From assembly GCA_020846635.1 (NCBI GenBank), contig JADLDO010000047.1, positions 310,001 through 374,000 of the forward strand: a stretch of 64,000 bases of DNA. The letters run 5' to 3'. Position 1 is the stretch's first letter. Each line of letters starts with the position of its first letter. The position numbers and the translations under genes are program-made. The DNA comes from Caldilineaceae bacterium. GTDB taxonomy: Bacteria > Chloroflexota > Anaerolineae > Caldilineales > Caldilineaceae. A model generated the notes under the pieces. The model did no database searches. It worked only from the letters and a program-made list of their open reading frames with translations, and was not told the origin of the DNA. Shown one piece after another: positions 32,700 through 41,013 of this stretch.

Positions 32700-32832
32700 G
32701 GATGAGGGATGAATTATGAAGGATGAGGGAGGTAAGAGAGATGTCACCCCGTAGGCATCTCTCTCTCTGCCACCCCAGAGAGACCCCTGCGGGGTGACAG
32801 CAGGGTGGCAGAGTTTTCATCCTTCATCCCTT
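32700..32832. repeat. Composite inverted-repeat element after lpdA
   Basis: It begins GGATGAGGGATGAA. Outer arms ATGAAGGATGA (near 32717) and TCATCCTTCAT (near 32817) are perfect complements. Inside, TGTCACCCCG pairs with CGGGGTGACA, and CTGCCACCC with GGGTGGCAG; these two overlap, so the folds are mutually exclusive or knotted. It sits right after the lpdA stop. The first 14-mer recurs at 52234. Confidence 0.55.
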
Positions 32833-32841
32833 AGATAGGGT

Positions 32842-33306
32842 GTGGCTGTGGAAGAACGTGTTGATGGTTGGGCGCAGGCGGCAGTGCCGCTGGATCTGGC
32901 TGTGCGTTTTGCTGAGACTGATTTGATGGGCGTGGTGCATCACAGCGCCTATATTGTCTGGTTTGAAGCAGGACGAGTGGCATGGCTGACTGCGGCGGGG
33001 ATGCCCTATGCTGAGATTGGGGCAACGGGTCACCATTTTGCGGTGACATCGGTACACGCTGAATATCGTGCGGCGGCGCGCTTTGGCGATCTGATACGGG
33101 TGATTACACGTTTGACGCGCTTACGCAGCCGCCATGTTGCTTTCGCCTATGAGGTGCGCCATGCGCTAACAGACGAGCGATTGGCGACCGGCTCCAGCGA
33201 ACACATCTGTGTTGACCTGAAAGGGCGCATGGCAAAGATCCCGGCGGAGATCGTGGAGCGACTTGTTGCGGGCGCAGAGCGGTTGGCGGCAGGTTCGGTG
33301 ATATGA
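32842..33306 (+). CDS. Acyl-CoA thioesterase, 4-hydroxybenzoyl-CoA thioesterase (YbgC) type
   Basis: A 154-residue hotdog-fold thioesterase. RFAETDLMGVVHHSAYIVWF is the family signature, with the catalytic Asp in the VHHSAYIVWFEAGR neighbourhood. The hotdog helix and VTSVHAEYRAAARFGDLIRV sheet follow as expected. It would hydrolyse acyl-CoA or acyl-ACP; chain preference is unknown. Start GTG 32842, directly after the inverted-repeat element. Confidence 0.88.
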   Translation: MAVEERVDGWAQAAVPLDLAVRFAETDLMGVVHHSAYIVWFEAGRVAWLTAAGMPYAEIGATGHHFAVTSVHAEYRAAARFGDLIRVITRLTRLRSRHVAFAYEVRHALTDERLATGSSEHICVDLKGRMAKIPAEIVERLVAGAERLAAGSVI

Positions 33307-33363
33307 CGTTGTTGTGGGCGTTGGTTAGGTGGTGCGTTCCCTGGTGCAGAGAGCAAAGAGACG

Positions 33364-34308
33364 ATGATCCACGTTGAGCAGCATGGTCCCGTTTTGGCAA
33401 TTCGGATGGCGCGCGGCTTTTTGGGGCGACCCCTGGCCTGGACAACGGCCTATTGGGTGGACGGGCTCTTGATTGACACGGGGCCACGCTGTGCATCTGG
33501 CGAACTGCTCAAGGTGTTGAGCCAAGTCCCGGTCAAGCAGATCGTGATCACGCACAGCCACGAAGACAACATCGGTGGGCTGGAAGATGTCCACGCCCAT
33601 TTTCGTAATGCGCCCATCTACGCCTCGTATCGTGCTTTGAATACCATTCAGGAACCGACGCGGCTGCGGCTGCAGCTCTACCGGCGTTTGGTTTGGGGCG
33701 TGCCGAAGGCGATCAAGCAGGTGCGTGCGCTGGATGATGTGGACAACACGCTGCGGACTTCTGACTACACCTTCCGCGTGATTGAAACGCCGGGGCATAG
33801 CCGCGATCATATCAGCCTTTTTGAGCCGACGCACCGTTGGCTTTTTTCGGGTGATGCCTTTGTCGGTGGCGTCGAACGCTCATGGCCGAGCGAGAGCGAC
33901 CTCTTTAGCGTGATTGGCAGCCTGCAAACGCTGATGAGTTTGCGCCCGGAACGGCTTTTCCCCAGCAGTGGCGAAGTGCGCCGCAACCCGCGCCCGGAGA
34001 TTGCGGAGAAGATTGCAAGCCTGCTGCGCCTGAGCAAGGAAGTCTCGCGGCTGGAGGCTACGGGCATGAGTGTTGATGAGGTGGTGACTTGTCTCTTTAA
34101 AGGCGAGTCTTCGCTGCGTTTGTGGACGGGCGGGCATTTCTCCGCAACGAACTTAGTCGAAGCCTGTCGCAGCTATAATGCGCTGATGGTGGCAACAAGC
34201 GACGACCTGGCCGGCGTACCCTCCGCTCGATTGCGGCGTGCTGTTGCTTCTGATCCCCCTGACTCCTCGGCCAACGAATCTGCCGACCGCGGCGACATGG
34301 TGCGCTAG
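33364..34308 (+). CDS. MBL-fold metallohydrolase (glyoxalase II-like)
   Basis: A 314-residue metallo-beta-lactamase-fold protein. THSHEDNIGG gives the HxHxD ligands, ETPGHSRDHISLF the next His, and LFSGDAFVGG the bridging Asp. The C-terminal third (ERLFPSSGEVRRNPRPEIAEKI and a helical EVSRLEATGMSVDEV segment) resembles the substrate domain of glyoxalase II/lactonase relatives. The final ~25 residues are polar and probably disordered. Substrate not determined. Confidence 0.82.
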   Translation: MIHVEQHGPVLAIRMARGFLGRPLAWTTAYWVDGLLIDTGPRCASGELLKVLSQVPVKQIVITHSHEDNIGGLEDVHAHFRNAPIYASYRALNTIQEPTRLRLQLYRRLVWGVPKAIKQVRALDDVDNTLRTSDYTFRVIETPGHSRDHISLFEPTHRWLFSGDAFVGGVERSWPSESDLFSVIGSLQTLMSLRPERLFPSSGEVRRNPRPEIAEKIASLLRLSKEVSRLEATGMSVDEVVTCLFKGESSLRLWTGGHFSATNLVEACRSYNALMVATSDDLAGVPSARLRRAVASDPPDSSANESADRGDMVR

Positions 34309-34337
34309 TTGGCGCTGGTTCTGCACAATGCTATACT
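34309..34337 (+). promoter_or_regulatory. Extended -10 promoter of the epimerase-mltG-nudix run
   Basis: TTGGCG (34309-34314), 17 nt, and TGC-TATACT (34329-34337). It starts on the base after the MBL stop codon and leaves a leader of about 50 nt. Confidence 0.65.
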
Positions 34338-34390
34338 AGCCGCCGACCTTTTGCTGGCCCAGCGGCTCATGGACTGGGATGAGGAGTACT

Positions 34391-35359
34391 ATGCGTGTAT
34401 TGGTGACCGGCGGTGCCGGTTTTATCGGTTCTCATTTGGCAAATGCATTACAGCGGCGCGGCCATTACGTGCGGGTGTTGGACGATTTAAGCAGTGGCGA
34501 TCCTGCGCGGCTGGCGGAAGGCATCAATTTTAACCGGGGCGATGTGCGTGATCTCCCCAAACTCTGGTCACTGCTGCAAGGGGTGGATGTCGTCTATCAC
34601 CTGGCGGCGCGGGTCAGCGTTCCTGCTTCAATCCTCTATCCCCGCGAGTATAATGATGTCAATGTGGGCGGCACTGTCTCGCTTTTGGAGGCATGTCGCG
34701 ATGTGGGCAGCGTCAAACGTCTTGTCCTGGCTTCGAGCGCGACCGTCTATGGCGATCACACGCAACAGCCTGTGGACGAAGGAATGGCAACGCTTCCGGC
34801 TGTGCCTTATGCCGTTTCTAAAGTGGCGGCAGAGCAATATCTTTTTACCGCAGGGCGACTCTGCGGTTTTGAGACCGTGGCGCTGCGTATCTTTAACGCC
34901 TATGGTCCTGGTCAACCACTGCCCCCGACCCATGCCCCACTGATCCCGCATATGCTGCATCAGATATTGGGGAAGGGTTCGGTGGTGATCTATGGCGATG
35001 GCAATCAAACGCGTGACTTTGTCTATGTGGATGATGTTGTGGCGGCATTGATCAGCGCAGGGCAGGCGAACCAGGTGGACCAGCAGATTATCAACGTCGG
35101 CAGCGGCGTGGAGACTTCGGTCAATGCCCTGGCTGTGACCATGAGCGCGATTACAGGGCAGAAAGCCGACCTGATTCATAACCATGAGGCGGGTGGCGGG
35201 TTGGCGCGTTTGGTGGCGGATTTGACGAAGGCCAAGCAACTGTTGGGCTATACGCCGCACACTCAGCTTGAAGGCGGTTTACGCAAGCTCTTGGAGATCG
35301 ATCCGATTTTTGCACGTCCGAAACGAAAATTTGCCCTACCCCAACTGGGGCTAGGGTGA
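34391..35359 (+). CDS. NAD-dependent nucleotide-sugar epimerase/dehydratase
   Basis: Extended SDR protein of 322 residues. NAD motif VTGGAGFIGSHLANAL; YxxxK active site in PYAVSKVAAEQY; substrate-side RIFNAYGPGQ and YGDGNQTRDFVYVDDVV. This is the UDP-glucose 4-epimerase-like pattern; the exact sugar is unclear. ATG 34391 is preferred because GAGGAGTACT lies just upstream; an in-frame ATG at 34379 precedes it. Likely feeds exopolysaccharide or glycan synthesis. Confidence 0.87.
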   Translation: MRVLVTGGAGFIGSHLANALQRRGHYVRVLDDLSSGDPARLAEGINFNRGDVRDLPKLWSLLQGVDVVYHLAARVSVPASILYPREYNDVNVGGTVSLLEACRDVGSVKRLVLASSATVYGDHTQQPVDEGMATLPAVPYAVSKVAAEQYLFTAGRLCGFETVALRIFNAYGPGQPLPPTHAPLIPHMLHQILGKGSVVIYGDGNQTRDFVYVDDVVAALISAGQANQVDQQIINVGSGVETSVNALAVTMSAITGQKADLIHNHEAGGGLARLVADLTKAKQLLGYTPHTQLEGGLRKLLEIDPIFARPKRKFALPQLGLG

Positions 35360-35387
35360 ACAGAGAAACCTTAGGCGAATAGACTAC

Positions 35388-36497
35388 ATGACCTCAAAAT
35401 GGACAATCGTGGCGCTGTTTCTGGCGCTGATCATGGCAGCCTGTAGTACCTCTGGTGGTGAGCGGGTCTTACAGACCTACTTGAACGCAAACGAAGATGA
35501 ACTCTATCTGCCGACAAGCGTGGACAACAGCCCAGTACGCTTTGAGGTGGAGCCGGGTACACCCGCGCGGACAATCGGCCAACAACTGCAAGCCGCGGGG
35601 TTGATCACCGATGATCTGCTCTTTGAAGCCTATGTGCGCGTCAATGGCCTGGCGAGCCGGTTGGAGGCGGGGACGTTCATCCTGAATCCTTCGATGACGA
35701 TGGTGGAGATTGTCGAGATTCTCCAACATGCCGAGTCGAGCAGCATTACGATTACGATTCCCGAAGGGTGGCGCTTGGAGCAGGTCGCCGAGTATTTGGC
35801 CGAGGCGGAGATCTTTGAAGACCCGGCTGGGGCTGAAGCGTATCGAACGCAGGCGCAGATGGGCGATCTGACCGGCCTTGATGTGGCCCGCTATTCTTTC
35901 TTGCAGGAGCGTCCGGCGGGTACGAGCCTGGAAGGCTATCTCTTCCCGGAAACCTATGAGATTCCCGCAGTGGGTGCGCTGCCTACCGATGTGCTGTCGC
36001 GCCAGTTGGATGTTTTTGCAGCGCGGGTACTCCCTCTCTATGAGAGCGCTGTGGCTTCGGGAACTACCACGTTAGACCTATACACAGTGCTGACGATTGC
36101 CAGCATTGTCGAGCGCGAGGCTGTTATCCCAGAGGAACGGCCTGATATTGCGGCGGTTTATCTCAACCGGCTTGCCCAGGGGATTCGCTTGGAGGCTGAT
36201 CCCACGGTGCAGTATGCGATGGGGTATCAGGAGGCGACCGGGCAGTGGTGGAAGACGCCGGTCTTCTTGGAGGAATACAGCAGCGTCATCAGCCCCTATA
36301 ATACCTACCTCAATGATGGATTGCCGCCAGGACCGATTGCCAGCCCCGGTCTTAGCTCTATCGAAGCTGTGTTGAACCCGGGCGACCACGATTACATTTA
36401 CTTTGTCGCCACGCCTGATGGCACAGGCGCGCATATCTTCGCCAGCACCTTTGAGGAACACGCCGAGAACGTGCGGCGCTATCAAACGGGACAGTGA
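35388..36497 (+). CDS. mltG: Endolytic transglycosylase MltG (YceG), lipoprotein
   Basis: Peptidoglycan lytic transglycosylase that ends glycan strands. The N-terminus is a lipoprotein signal (MTSKWTIVALFLALIMAAC, lipobox Cys at residue 19), whereas E. coli MltG uses a membrane helix. A LysM-like segment follows (VEPGTPARTIGQQLQAAG). The catalytic core has SLEGYLFPETYEIP, ASIVEREAVIPEERP (catalytic Glu) and RLEADPTVQYA, then YNTYLNDGLPPGPIASPG. 369 residues. Its stop overlaps the Nudix start. Confidence 0.9.
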   Translation: MTSKWTIVALFLALIMAACSTSGGERVLQTYLNANEDELYLPTSVDNSPVRFEVEPGTPARTIGQQLQAAGLITDDLLFEAYVRVNGLASRLEAGTFILNPSMTMVEIVEILQHAESSSITITIPEGWRLEQVAEYLAEAEIFEDPAGAEAYRTQAQMGDLTGLDVARYSFLQERPAGTSLEGYLFPETYEIPAVGALPTDVLSRQLDVFAARVLPLYESAVASGTTTLDLYTVLTIASIVEREAVIPEERPDIAAVYLNRLAQGIRLEADPTVQYAMGYQEATGQWWKTPVFLEEYSSVISPYNTYLNDGLPPGPIASPGLSSIEAVLNPGDHDYIYFVATPDGTGAHIFASTFEEHAENVRRYQTGQ

Positions 36498-37132
36498 GCC
36501 AGCCATCGCTTGCACCGCTGGGCGCGCCGGTTGAAAAGGTCACACCCTTTGTGATAGGGCAGCGCGAGGGTGTTTGTGAATTGCTGCTGCTCTATCATCC
36601 AACCGCCGGAATTCAGCTTCCGGCGGGGACGATGGAGTTGGGCGAAAGCGCAATGGCAGCAGCATTGCGTGAAGCACAGGAGGAAACGGGGCTGCATGAT
36701 TTGGTGTGGGGAGGGATGCTTGGGGTGGAACGCGAAGAACTTCCGCCAGGGGAAGGGATCGTGGCTCTCACCACACCTGTTTACACAACTCCTGATGTCA
36801 AAAGCGCGGCTAGGGCGGAGCTACGCCGGGGCTTGACCGTTGAGATCGTTCGTGCAGCAGATGGTTTTCTGCAAGTGCGCTTTTCGGAAAATGATCGCTA
36901 TCCCGATCCGCACTATGTAACATTTGAGGTGCTGGGCTGGATACCTGCCGATGCGGTTGCAGGGGTGCGTATCCGCCACTTTGCCTGGCTCACCGCACCA
37001 GATTCTACTCCCCGTAGTTGGACCCACTTCGACGACAATCACAATTTTACGCTGCGCTGGCATCGTCTTGATGCGCTGCCGGAGCTTGTCGCACCCCAAG
37101 CGCCCTGGCTGCGTTTTTTGCCGAAGCCGTAA
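36494..37132 (+). CDS. Nudix hydrolase
   Basis: A 212-residue Nudix protein. The Nudix box is GTMELGESAMAAALREAQEE followed by TGL, with all metal-binding Glu in place. The C-terminal ~90 residues after the Nudix core (YVTFEVLGWIPADA, HFDDNHNFTLRWHRLD) are an added portion. Substrate (nucleoside diphosphate-X) unknown. GTG start overlaps the mltG stop (GTGA). Confidence 0.85.
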   Translation: MSQPSLAPLGAPVEKVTPFVIGQREGVCELLLLYHPTAGIQLPAGTMELGESAMAAALREAQEETGLHDLVWGGMLGVEREELPPGEGIVALTTPVYTTPDVKSAARAELRRGLTVEIVRAADGFLQVRFSENDRYPDPHYVTFEVLGWIPADAVAGVRIRHFAWLTAPDSTPRSWTHFDDNHNFTLRWHRLDALPELVAPQAPWLRFLPKP

Positions 37133-37184
37133 ATCTTCTGTCCATTTTTACGAACGAATAAACAAGTAAATGATCCCAAATTTA

Positions 37185-37216
37185 CCCTCCCGGAAGCTCG
37201 GAAGCTTCCGGGAGGG
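37185..37216 (+). repeat. Dispersed hairpin repeat, copy 2
   Basis: CCCTCCCGGAAGC (37185-37197) and GCTTCCGGGAGGG (37204-37216) form a perfect 13-bp stem with a 6-nt loop. No T-run follows on either strand. Same core as copies at 28344 and 62418. Confidence 0.8.
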
Positions 37217-37266
37217 GTGATGGCATGCTCCAGACGCCTGCCAAGATTGATTGGGGCGTTTGAGAG

Positions 37267-37304
37267 TTGACAAGGAACGGAACGATTGATATAACTATCT
37301 ATCA
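37267..37304 (+). promoter_or_regulatory. Near-consensus promoter with overlapping inverted repeat before the tandem-TetR gene
   Basis: TTGACA (37267-37272), 17 nt, TATAAC (37290-37295): 11 of 12 consensus bases. TGATA (37287-37291) and TATCA (37300-37304) make an inverted repeat over the -10 and start site, where a TetR-type autorepressor would bind. Operator assignment is inference. Confidence 0.65.
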
Positions 37305-37365
37305 TATCGTCTCTATTTGTGTCAATGTGGATGAATGAGCAAGGCGATTGGGATAGTGAGGTTTG

Positions 37366-38169
37366 ATGACAGACGAGCAGATTCTTACGATAACGGGCCA
37401 GTTGTGGCGACAGAATGGCGGCGCGGCCTTTACGATGGAGCAGTTGGCCGCGGCGACCGGCGTTTCACGCGCGACGCTCTATCGACGCTTTGGCAGCCGC
37501 GAGGCGATCCTGCAACGCCTCGCGGCTGAACAGACGATTGAGGCAGAGGAGTTGTCGCGCCCCGATGTCCCCACGCGTATTTTGCAGGCGGCGCGCTCGA
37601 TCTTCAGCCGCTATGGCTTTGTCGGGGTGACGATTGAACAGATTGCGCAGGAAGCCGGGGTCGGCCCTGCCACGATCTATCGTCATTTCGGCAGCCGGGA
37701 GGGACTGATTGAAAAGTTTGTGCAGCTCAGCCGTCCACGCGAGTTGCTGCGGACTTTTACCAGCGGCCAACCGCGTGACCTTGAAGCCGATCTGGTCATG
37801 CTCGCCACGACGATGTTGGAATTTGTTCAAGAGAATCCTGCACTGCTGCGGGTCATGTTGTTTGAGGGACAGGGCAGTGAGGTCCTGCGCGAGCAGATGC
37901 GGTCTACCCAAGAGCGCACAGCCTCTAGGCTGGCAGCGTACCTGGCAGAGCAGATGGCTATGGGGAATTTGGAGCGCCATGATCCCTTTGAATTAGCCCT
38001 CTCCTTTATGGGCATGCTCTTTGGTTTGTCCTTTGTCGGCCCCCATTCCTACAATCGTCCGCTTGCGGATCCTCACGCTTCGGCCCAATTGGTTACTCGA
38101 ATTTTCCTGAACGGGTTGGCACAGCCGCAGCTTCGGCAGCAGCTTCAGCAGATGGAGAAACTCAGATGA
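37366..38169 (+). CDS. TetR-type regulator with two tandem HTH domains
   Basis: A 267-residue protein with two complete TetR N-terminal DNA-binding domains. HTH 1: FTMEQLAAATGVSRATLYRR, continuing FGSREAIL (residues 22-49). HTH 2: VTIEQIAQEAGVGPATIYRH, continuing FGSREGLI (88-115). They are 66 residues apart with matching spacing, so this is a domain duplication and not a frame artefact. The rest is one TetR-like ligand domain. Standard TetR proteins of ~200 residues have one HTH. ATG 37366 has GAGG upstream. The stop overlaps the next start (ATGA), so it probably controls that enzyme and itself. Confidence 0.88.
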   Translation: MTDEQILTITGQLWRQNGGAAFTMEQLAAATGVSRATLYRRFGSREAILQRLAAEQTIEAEELSRPDVPTRILQAARSIFSRYGFVGVTIEQIAQEAGVGPATIYRHFGSREGLIEKFVQLSRPRELLRTFTSGQPRDLEADLVMLATTMLEFVQENPALLRVMLFEGQGSEVLREQMRSTQERTASRLAAYLAEQMAMGNLERHDPFELALSFMGMLFGLSFVGPHSYNRPLADPHASAQLVTRIFLNGLAQPQLRQQLQQMEKLR

Positions 38170-40895
38170 CGGCAATCATTCTGCCTTTTCGCGCCATACG
38201 GGCAAGTGACTTGCCTTTGGTTGGCGGCAAGGGGGCAAACTTAGGGGAAATGACCCACGCTGGCTTTCCCGTTCCCCCAGGCTTTTGCATCACAACCGCG
38301 GCCTTTCGCCAGTTTATGCAGGCGAGCGGGCAGGCTGAGGAGATTTATTGCAGCCTGGAGAAACTCGCCGCAGACGAAGTGGAAGGGGTGCGGCGGGTGG
38401 GCCAGGAGGTGCGCGCGCAGCTGGCACAAGTACCACTGCCTGCGGCGATTGCGGATGCTATCGTCGCCGCCTGGGAGGAGGTGCGAACAGATGATGCCGG
38501 TACAGATGCCTTTGCGGTGCGTTCCAGCGCCACTGCCGAGGATCTGCCTGGTGCTTCCTTTGCCGGTCAACAGGATACCTATTTGAACATTGTCGGCAAA
38601 CAGGCGCTGTTGGAGCGTGTACGCGCTTGCTGGATCTCTCTCTTTACGGATCGGGCGATTCTCTATCGTGCGCAGAATGGCTTTTCACACCGGGATGTCT
38701 ATCTTGCCGTGGTGGTACAACGTATGGTCTCTCCCGAGCTGTCGGGAATTCTCTTTACCGCCGACCCGGTCAGCGGTCATCGCCAGATTGTCTCGATTGA
38801 CGCTAGCTACGGGTTGGGCGAGGCATTGGTAGCGGGGTTGGTTTCGGCTGACCTCTATAAGGTGGACAAGCGCAGCCACGCCATTGTCGAGATACGCACC
38901 GGTGATAAACAACTGGCGATCCGGCCCCAGGCAGGAGGCGGCACCTATCAGGAGCGGTTGGAGGGGCAGGCGCGTCATGCACGCGTGTTGAGCGATGCAC
39001 AAGTGCTGGCGCTGGCTGACTTGGGTGTGCGGATTGAGGCGCATTATGGCAAACCACAGGATATTGAGTGGTGTATTGCCCAGGGAGAAATCTATGTTGT
39101 GCAGGCGCGGCCCATCACCTCGCTCTTTCCAGTGCCGGAGCCTGCTTCCCAGGATGGCACTTTGCATGTCTTTTTCAGCTTTAGCCATATGCAGGTGATG
39201 ACCGACCCAATGCCGCTGATGGGGATAGACTTTCTGCGGTTGGTCTTTCCCTTTGGCAAGGGGAAGGATCCGCTGGTGGCGAACCCCTACCTCACCCCAG
39301 CCGCCGGACGTCTGTACGTGGATTTGACCTCTTTGCTGCGCGTGCCGCTGCTTGGGCGTGGCTTGCCGAATTTTTTGAGAATCGCAGATGTGTTGAGCGC
39401 AGGGGCACTGCGTGAGGTGGTCGAGCGTGCGGAGTTTACCCAGGCGGGTTCGCGCGGGCACGCGCGCTTTTCGACCATTGCCAGATGGCTGCTGCCCGTT
39501 TTCGCAAAGGGGCAGGCTGTGCTCTGGTGGCTGCCGCCGGAGGGGGTCGCAGAGCGTTTGCTCGTAGGGATCGATGCGTATATTGAGTCGGCGCGGGCGC
39601 AACTTGCCGCAGTACCCGCGGGCGCGCCCCGGTTGCGCTTGGCACAGCGGATGATGGCAATGGTTTTTGCAGACAAAGCCATGGCAATGCCACCCTACAT
39701 GATGGGCGGTATGGGAGGGAAGCTGCTGCTGGGCCGCGTGATGCGCAGGGTCGGCGACCCAGCCCAAGTTACTGATGATGTGGAAGCGATTGGTCGTGGT
39801 CTTTTTGGCAATGTAACGACTGAGATGGATCTGATGGTGGGTGATATGGCGGATGCCGCGCGCCAGTCGCCCGCGCTGGTGCAGCATTTGAGTGAGGGTG
39901 ACGCCAGGGAGGCATTGGCGACGGCACACACAATAGAGGGCAGTGCGGCGTTTTTGGCTGCATGGGATAAATTTATCCAACGCTATGGGATGCGCGGCCC
40001 TTCGGAGATTGACATTAGCCGCCCCGGTTGGGCAGAGGAACCGGCTTCGCTGCTGCAAGTGGTCATTGCCAATTTGCAACACGCGCAGCCTGGCGCGCAC
40101 CGGGTCAAACATGCCCAGCTTGCCGCCGCGCGTAAAGTGGCAGGCGCTCGTCTGGTGGAGACGGCGCGGCAGGGGGCGTGGGGAGTGGTGCGCGCGCCGC
40201 TTGTGCGCCGTTTGGTACGCGTGGCACAGGCGTTGCTGCCTGTGCGCGAGCATCCCAAGTATCTGATCATTCGTATGCGGGGCTTAGCGCGCGAGGTCAT
40301 TTTGGAATGTGCAGCACTGCTGCAAGAGCAGGGGCGGATTGATGAGGTGGGTGATGTCTGGTTTCTAACGTGGCATGAACTTGCCACGGCGCTTGAGGAA
40401 CCGCGGCAAGAGGTGCGCGAGCGCATCAGATCGCGACAGCAAACGTATATGCGTTTCTGGCAGATGGTTCCACCGCGTGTGATTACGAGCGATGGCGAGA
40501 TCCCTTCTGTCTCTCATGATCATGCCGCGCTGCCTGCGGGTGCGCTGGCGGGCAGCCCGGTTTCAGCGGGGATCGTTGAGGGTCGCGCCAAGGTGATTCT
40601 GGACCCGCAGCGGGAGTTGCTCAGCCCCGGCGAAATCCTGATTGCGCCTTTTACCGACCCCGGCTGGACGCCCCTTTTTATCAATGCCGCCGGTCTGGTG
40701 ATGGAAGTGGGCGGGCTGATGACACATGGCTCGGTTGTGGCGCGTGAGTATGGGATTCCCGCCGTAGTCTCTGTGATCGATGCGACGAAGAAGATTCACA
40801 CCGGGCAGCAGATCCGGGTGAATGGCAGCGCGGGCTATGTGGAGATTCTGGATGGTGAGCGGGATACTGCCGGAGCCGAGGCTGCCGGTGGTTAA
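38166..40895 (+). CDS. Rifampin phosphotransferase / PEP-synthase-like enzyme
   Basis: 909 residues in the order ATP-grasp (1-320), a middle domain (~325-780) and a phosphohistidine swivel domain. LPLVGGKGANLGEMTHAGFP and FAVRSSATAEDLPGASFAGQ mark the ATP-grasp; DIEWCIAQGEIYVVQARPIT closes it. The phosphohistidine is H854 in GGLMTHGSVVAREYG. The C-terminal TIM barrel of true PEP synthase is absent. This order and size match rifampin phosphotransferase (Rph), which transfers the ATP beta-phosphate to an antibiotic. The middle domain decides the acceptor, so rifamycin as substrate is inference. Overlaps the tandem-TetR gene. Confidence 0.8.
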   Translation: MTAIILPFRAIRASDLPLVGGKGANLGEMTHAGFPVPPGFCITTAAFRQFMQASGQAEEIYCSLEKLAADEVEGVRRVGQEVRAQLAQVPLPAAIADAIVAAWEEVRTDDAGTDAFAVRSSATAEDLPGASFAGQQDTYLNIVGKQALLERVRACWISLFTDRAILYRAQNGFSHRDVYLAVVVQRMVSPELSGILFTADPVSGHRQIVSIDASYGLGEALVAGLVSADLYKVDKRSHAIVEIRTGDKQLAIRPQAGGGTYQERLEGQARHARVLSDAQVLALADLGVRIEAHYGKPQDIEWCIAQGEIYVVQARPITSLFPVPEPASQDGTLHVFFSFSHMQVMTDPMPLMGIDFLRLVFPFGKGKDPLVANPYLTPAAGRLYVDLTSLLRVPLLGRGLPNFLRIADVLSAGALREVVERAEFTQAGSRGHARFSTIARWLLPVFAKGQAVLWWLPPEGVAERLLVGIDAYIESARAQLAAVPAGAPRLRLAQRMMAMVFADKAMAMPPYMMGGMGGKLLLGRVMRRVGDPAQVTDDVEAIGRGLFGNVTTEMDLMVGDMADAARQSPALVQHLSEGDAREALATAHTIEGSAAFLAAWDKFIQRYGMRGPSEIDISRPGWAEEPASLLQVVIANLQHAQPGAHRVKHAQLAAARKVAGARLVETARQGAWGVVRAPLVRRLVRVAQALLPVREHPKYLIIRMRGLAREVILECAALLQEQGRIDEVGDVWFLTWHELATALEEPRQEVRERIRSRQQTYMRFWQMVPPRVITSDGEIPSVSHDHAALPAGALAGSPVSAGIVEGRAKVILDPQRELLSPGEILIAPFTDPGWTPLFINAAGLVMEVGGLMTHGSVVAREYGIPAVVSVIDATKKIHTGQQIRVNGSAGYVEILDGERDTAGAEAAGG

Positions 40896-41013
40896 AAATA
40901 GGAGCCCGCGGCTCTGCGTGCGTTATTCTTTTTGCCTTGTCCCAAATTGAGATACACCCGATAGAATACCCCTGTTTGACAAGGAAGATTTAGTTAGCCG
41001 AGTGTTTCAGTCA

